This document shows, piece by piece, positions 60,193 through 64,000 of a stretch of 64,000 bases of DNA. Location: NCBI GenBank assembly GCA_944326545.1, contig CALVEH010000007.1:56904-120903 (forward strand), written 5' to 3'. Source of the stretch: Candidatus Gastranaerophilales bacterium (GTDB lineage Bacteria > Cyanobacteriota > Vampirovibrionia > Gastranaerophilales > Gastranaerophilaceae). The first letter of the stretch is position 1. Each line of letters begins with the position of its first letter. Below the pieces are notes generated by a model. That model saw nothing but the letters and a program-made list of their open reading frames with translations, made no database searches and had not been told where the DNA came from. Both the position numbers and the translations under genes were made by a program.

Positions 60193-61100
60193 TACTTAAC
60201 CTCGCTTTCAAAAACCGATTTCATAGCTTTTATGCTTTTTGGATTCCACAAAACTACAACATCTGCTCCTGCACTAATCATAGCAGAAGCTCCTGCAATT
60301 TCCCACATAGCTGCACGTTTTTCGTAATCCCCCCATTGAGAAGAAAACGTATCTGATTTTGCCTCTTTTGCACGATAAGATTCTTCACCGATAAACGCAA
60401 TAACAGGCATATTAAGCATCGTATCACCGTCAAAAGCTGCTTGTTTAACCTTTTCTATAATACTGTATCCGTAATCAAGCCCGTAACCTAAGCCGCCCAT
60501 ATCAGGGTCAATAAGAATTTTTTCAGGCTCGATACCTTTGTCTATAGAAAGGATATTAAGCTCTTTGGCAAGGTTTATATCTATCGGACTTCTTAAAACT
60601 ATTATGTGTCCGTGTTTTGCAACAACAGGAACTATCTTTTCGTACGTTGTTTCTTGAGCAAAAGAAATAATACATTGTTTAGGTGCATTTTCTGCAAGCA
60701 AAGGCAAAAGCTTAAAATCGACAGGGTCATTGTTTGCCCCCCTTAAAATAAGAGGTGTTTTGACCTTTGACACAACTGTTTTTAAAAATTCCTTAACCCC
60801 TTCAAGTTTGTCATCAACATTATCTTCCGAAAGGTTAAATTTTATGGAAATAATATCAGCACCGATATTTTGAGCTTTTTCAAGCATTTGCTCACAACTG
60901 TCACAACCCCATTCTTTTTTTAAAATTTCAGGGTATGTATTATCTAAAATATAAGGAATCTCAATAGCTAAAAGAGATTTTGCACTATTATCGTTCTCTT
61001 TCATAAAAGAACGTGCGCTATCCCCTCCTATAGAAAGGTTTTCAAGTTTAACTTCTCTAATTTTTTCCTTAATACCAAAAGACAGGTCTATGTTTTTCAT
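60192..61100 (-). CDS. acsD: Corrinoid iron-sulfur protein small subunit
   Basis: 302 aa, TIM barrel: EIPYILDNTYPEILKKEW, PVDFKLLPLLAENAPKQC, VVLWNPKSIKAMKSVF. Heterodimer partner of AcsC. Starts with MKNIDLSFGIKEK; AAGATAGG upstream is a weak RBS. In this organism it is probably not part of a complete Wood-Ljungdahl pathway (see findings). Confidence 0.8.
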   Translation of the reverse strand: MKNIDLSFGIKEKIREVKLENLSIGGDSARSFMKENDNSAKSLLAIEIPYILDNTYPEILKKEWGCDSCEQMLEKAQNIGADIISIKFNLSEDNVDDKLEGVKEFLKTVVSKVKTPLILRGANNDPVDFKLLPLLAENAPKQCIISFAQETTYEKIVPVVAKHGHIIVLRSPIDINLAKELNILSIDKGIEPEKILIDPDMGGLGYGLDYGYSIIEKVKQAAFDGDTMLNMPVIAFIGEESYRAKEAKSDTFSSQWGDYEKRAAMWEIAGASAMISAGADVVVLWNPKSIKAMKSVFESEVK

Positions 61101-61135
61101 AGACCTATCTTAAAAATTAAATACAAACTTGTCAA

Positions 61136-61405
61136 TTAACCTGCATTTTTATAAACGTTAAGTGCAAAATTAGCGTTCATATCTTTTATAACAGGTTTTA
61201 CATGATTTTTAAATCCGAGTGTGTGAGGCAAAAAATCATTAGGATTATTATAAATCCAAGGGAAATTGTCAGCTGCACTAGCCGGCTTTTTCATTGGCGG
61301 CATTTTTGCCAATTGTTTGGAAATGTTGTCCATAGCAGCTCTGGCAGCTCTGTCAATCTCTTGCGCTGATTGTACAAAAATTCTTGAACTGTTTACACCT
61401 AGCAT
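61136..61405 (-). CDS. Small hypothetical protein (89 aa)
   Basis: Starts MLGVNSSRIFVQSAQEIDR with GGAG 8 nt upstream. Helical N-terminus (to about residue 40), then a Pro-rich segment (MPPMKKPASAADNFPWIYNNP) and a C-terminal region with KDMNANFALNVYKNAG. No family recognised. Follows the 106-aa gene in the same orientation. Confidence 0.6.
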   Translation of the reverse strand: MLGVNSSRIFVQSAQEIDRAARAAMDNISKQLAKMPPMKKPASAADNFPWIYNNPNDFLPHTLGFKNHVKPVIKDMNANFALNVYKNAG

Positions 61406-61461
61406 AATAAACTCCTTTTTCACACTTGTGTAATTCGACCCTTAACAAGTATAAACGCATC

Positions 61462-61490
61462 AACCATAAAAATTGACGCGTTTTTTTTAA
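61462..61490 (+). terminator. Hairpin between two small genes
   Basis: AACGCATCAA and TTGACGCGTT pair (one mismatch) with a TTTTTTTT run on the plus strand. On the minus strand, the direction of the genes, the following bases are GTTTATAC, so termination is weak there. It may be left from an older arrangement. Confidence 0.5.
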
Positions 61491-61527
61491 ATATTTACAA
61501 ATATTTATTATTTACTACGTTTGTAAA

Positions 61528-61848
61528 TTAGTTGCCAAAATATGTGCTTGCTTTAACTACTTCAGGAGCAGTTTTTGAAGGCATTAAACCTGATGGTTGT
61601 CTTTGGATAAAATTATCTGTTTTTGCATATTGTTCAGATGCAAATTTTTCATTAATTTTTGCAATTTTCTTTTGTAATTTAATATTGTTAACAAAATCAA
61701 ACTGACCGTGAGCAACTTTTACTGATGCGCTGACAGGATCTGATTTGTACTCATTAATAATTGCTTTTCTTTCTGCTCTAGCTGCATTTCTCAATTTTGC
61801 AGGAATTTCTTTAATCATTGTTTGTGCAGCTACTCTGTTAATTGACAT
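61528..61848 (-). CDS. Small hypothetical protein (106 aa)
   Basis: Starts MSINRVAAQTMIKEIPAKLRNAARAERK with AAGGAG upstream. Highly basic N-terminal helix, then VAHGQFDFVNNIKLQKKIAK and a Pro-containing C-terminus with QRQPSGLMPSKTAPEVVK. Could be nucleic-acid binding from its charge, but no family is recognised. Confidence 0.6.
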   Translation of the reverse strand: MSINRVAAQTMIKEIPAKLRNAARAERKAIINEYKSDPVSASVKVAHGQFDFVNNIKLQKKIAKINEKFASEQYAKTDNFIQRQPSGLMPSKTAPEVVKASTYFGN

Positions 61849-61897
61849 TTTCTTCTCCTTTTAATTTGAATGGTTTAAGTGATTGTATCTGTGAGGG

Positions 61898-61932
61898 CTA
61901 AAAAGCGTCAATTTTTTATTTTGACGCTTTTT
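61898..61932. terminator. Bidirectional terminator after gpmI
   Basis: AAAAAGCGTCAA and TTGACGCTTTTT form a 12-bp stem around a 9-nt A/T loop. Followed by T runs on both strands. Confidence 0.85.
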
Positions 61933-61991
61933 ATACATTGTATTTACATTAATTAACATTAAGTTATCTGTTAGGATATTAACCAATCAGG

Positions 61992-63518
61992 TTATTTTAA
62001 TAAAGAATGACCTGTCATTTCTTCAGGTTGTTTAATACCCAACAACTCAAGAACAGTCGGAGCAACATCGCATAATGCACCTGTGTCTTTAAGTTCATAT
62101 TTGCCCTGACCATTAATTAACAAGAACGGAACAGGGTTTGTTGTATGAGCAGTAAACGGTGTATGAGTTTTTGGATCTTCCATACACTCAGCGTTGCCGT
62201 GGTCTGCTGTTAACAACATGATTACGCCGTTTTCTTTAGCTTTTTGAGCAATTTTGCCTACGCAGCAGTCAACTGTTTCACAAGCTTTTACAGCTGCATC
62301 AAATACACCTGTATGACCAACCATATCAGGGTTTGCAAAGTTAACAAGGATAAATCCGTATTGTGGATCATCTAATGCTTTCAACACGTTTTCACAAACT
62401 TGAGGTGCGCTCATCTCAGGCTGCATATCATAAGTTGCAACTTTAGGAGAAGCAACCAATGCACGAGTTTCTAATTTGCCTGATTTTTCTTCACCACCGT
62501 TAAAGAAGAATGTAATGTGAGCGTATTTTTCTGTTTCTGCTGTTCTGAATTGTTTTACATTGTTTGCATCAAGCACGTCGCCTAAAATATTTGTTAATTT
62601 TTCTGGCGGATAAGCTATCGGCAATGGGAATGTTTCATCATACTGAGCCATACAAACATAATAAAGATTTTTTCTTACGGCTTTTCTTTCAAAACCTGAG
62701 AACTCTTCAAAAGTCATTGCTCTTGTTATTTCTCTTGCTCTGTCAGGTCTGTAGTTAAAGAAGATTATTGCATCGTTATCTTTAATTCTTGAATCAGTAT
62801 CAGCATTCGTAATAGTCGGTTCTACAAATTCATCTGTTACATCTTTAGCGTAAGAAGCTTTAATTGCTTCGTCAGAATTTGCTGCCTTTTCACCTTCGCC
62901 TAAAAGCAATGCGTTATAAGCTTTTTCAACTCTTTCCCATCTGTTGTCTCTATCCATAGCCCAATATCTGCCTGAGATTGTTGCTATTTGAGGCAAGTTA
63001 TATTTTTTCAACTCTTCTTCCAACTGTGCCAAAAACTCAACAGCGCTTTTTGGAGGAGTATCTCTACCATCTAAAAACGCGTGTACATAAACTTTTTTAA
63101 GTCCGTTTTCTGCTGCCATTTTTACAAGAGCTTTTACGTGATCAAATGAGCTGTGAACACCGCCTGTTGATACTAAACCGTACAAATGCAATGAAGAATC
63201 GTTCTTTTTAACGTGTTCAATAGCTGCTTTAAATTCTTTATTTTCAAAGAATTTGCCTTCTCTGATTTCTTTATTGATTCTTGTCAAATCTTGGTAAACA
63301 ACTCTGCCTGCACCAAGGTTAAGGTGGCCAACTTCTGAGTTACCCATTTGTCCGTCAGGCAATCCTACATATTCGCCTGATGCGTTGATTTGTGTATAAA
63401 CTTCTTCTTGTTTTAACTTGTCAAAATTTGTTGTATGAGCTGTTTTGGTTGCGTCTTTAGGACAATCTTTATTGATTCCCCAGCCGTCCATAATACATAA
63501 AAGTACTCTGTTTGTCAT
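61992..63518 (-). CDS. gpmI: 2,3-bisphosphoglycerate-independent phosphoglycerate mutase
   Basis: 508 aa. Metal-binding DGWGINKD near the N-terminus (residues 11-18), MGNSEVGH with the phosphate-attached Ser, HAFLDGRDTPP, MLLTADHGNAECME and AHTTNPVPFLL with the C-terminal metal ligands. Interconverts 3- and 2-phosphoglycerate in glycolysis, as in Cyanobacteria and many anaerobes. RBS GGAGAG 6 nt upstream. Confidence 0.95.
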   Translation of the reverse strand: MTNRVLLCIMDGWGINKDCPKDATKTAHTTNFDKLKQEEVYTQINASGEYVGLPDGQMGNSEVGHLNLGAGRVVYQDLTRINKEIREGKFFENKEFKAAIEHVKKNDSSLHLYGLVSTGGVHSSFDHVKALVKMAAENGLKKVYVHAFLDGRDTPPKSAVEFLAQLEEELKKYNLPQIATISGRYWAMDRDNRWERVEKAYNALLLGEGEKAANSDEAIKASYAKDVTDEFVEPTITNADTDSRIKDNDAIIFFNYRPDRAREITRAMTFEEFSGFERKAVRKNLYYVCMAQYDETFPLPIAYPPEKLTNILGDVLDANNVKQFRTAETEKYAHITFFFNGGEEKSGKLETRALVASPKVATYDMQPEMSAPQVCENVLKALDDPQYGFILVNFANPDMVGHTGVFDAAVKACETVDCCVGKIAQKAKENGVIMLLTADHGNAECMEDPKTHTPFTAHTTNPVPFLLINGQGKYELKDTGALCDVAPTVLELLGIKQPEEMTGHSLLK

Positions 63519-63584
63519 AACTCTCTCCTTTTCGGTCTAATGTAATTATATTATCCATGCTGAAGAAAATTTTTCTATTTTTTT

Positions 63585-63790
63585 TATAAGGCTTCAGTAT
63601 CTTGGCATACTATGACAATTAAACACCTCGATTGTTGATAACAAGTCAATTGGTGTTTTTTATATGGTTTCAATACCGTGGCATACTATGACAATTAAAC
63701 ACCTCGATTATTGATAACAAGTCAGTTGGTGTTTGTTTAGGGGCACAGCCCCTTCCTCTTATCAATGCTTTTTTATATTGTTTCAATATC
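63585..63790 (+). repeat. Family B array
   Basis: Two to three units (ATAAGGCTTCAGTATCTTGGCATAC and GGTTTCAATACCGTGGCATAC) with the hairpin GGGGCACAGCCCC at about 63738-63751. Same orientation as the arrays at 26-35 kb. Confidence 0.78.
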
Positions 63791-63848
63791 TTGGCATCTA
63801 ATATCGTTAGTTAAATATATATAATATTTAAAATTAATTAAAAGTACG

Positions 63849-63874
63849 AAAACCCATGTACCCCATGGGTTTCG
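63849..63874. promoter_or_regulatory. Palindrome upstream of the last gene
   Basis: AAACCCATG and CATGGGTTT are inverted repeats with a 5-nt gap, inside CGAAAACCCATG...GGGTTTCG. A second small pair ACATGTTACG...AAATGTAAC follows. About 110-130 bp upstream of the start at 63983; either an operator or a terminator for a transcript from the left. Confidence 0.45.
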
Positions 63875-63982
63875 ACATGTTACGAAATGTAACAAAACAA
63901 GAATATAATGAATATAGAAAAGGTATATTGTTTTTATATATATGTAAGTAAGAATTAAGTAAGTTCGTAAGGAGCAAACAAA

Positions 63983-64000
63983 ATGGGTTTAGCAGCATCA
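63983..64000 (+). CDS. 5' end of a gene cut by the window edge
   Basis: ATGGGTTTAGCAGCATCA, i.e. MGLAAS, preceded by AAGGAG 8 nt upstream. Only six codons are in the window. I associate the MGLAAS start with a conserved family of Gastranaerophilales proteins of unknown function; this is inference. Confidence 0.5.

Overview
The window is AT-rich chromosomal DNA from a diderm, flagellated, fermentative bacterium. The best guess is an uncultured gut member of the Gastranaerophilales (Vampirovibrionia, formerly Melainabacteria). This rests on a Mla/MCE lipid-transport operon and an SLH-domain exported protein (diderm, cyanobacterium-related envelope), a GH57 glycogen-branching enzyme, two flagellins, and several short uncharacterised proteins whose N-termini (MGLAAS..., MRINSI...GFGAK) I associate with that order. 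The assignment is inference; there is no rRNA or tRNA in the window to anchor it.

Layout. 0-9.5 kb: nanE and a ROK sugar kinase, two flagellins on the minus strand separated by a 332-bp tandem repeat, then adk-map, then pabA and a pabB-pabC fusion. 9.5-36.5 kb: a siphophage-type element, almost entirely on the minus strand, with terminase, portal, scaffold, HK97-type capsid, connectors, tail tube, tail assembly chaperone, tape measure, tail tip, fibre and lysis genes, but no integrase, repressor or replication gene. 36.5-57 kb: hdeD-like gene, maf, GH57 branching enzyme, mlaE-mlaF-mlaD operon, valS, scpB, a LeuA/homocitrate synthase-like enzyme, an SLH protein, a histidine-phosphatase-like protein, a secreted zincin candidate, gatC, pyrG, surE. 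57-64 kb: small membrane protein, CxxCxxCC protein, glycosyltransferase, acsC-acsD (corrinoid iron-sulfur protein), two small proteins, gpmI, and the start of a further gene.

The phage-like element is the most interesting part. Its tail module is of the gene-transfer-agent type (gp10-like chaperone, gp10.1-like second chaperone, short tape measure, DUF2460/DUF2163, NlpC/P60, tail-tip protein). The second chaperone has no start codon and appears to be made by -1 frameshifting on A AAA AAG. Gene order inside each block is normal, but three blocks are in reverse block order (tail chaperone/tape measure, then head, then terminase, then tail tip/lysis), with cargo genes or repeats at most block junctions. 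Cargo genes (LprI-like, metallophosphoesterase, two diverging secreted paralogues) carry their own promoters with the ATG only 6 nt after the -10 box, so they may be expressed as leaderless mRNAs independently of the structural genes. An 82-bp element with an 18-bp palindrome is duplicated upstream of two minus-strand phage transcription units.

Three intergenic repeat families fill the long non-coding stretches: family A (CGTCATTCTGAG...CTCAACATGACG, partly palindromic), family B (about 80-90-bp units, 81-bp tandem period at 34.9 kb) and family C (about 275 bp with nested inverted repeats). B and C combine into a 438-bp tandem unit at 31.5-32.6 kb. No CRISPR array, rRNA or tRNA was seen.
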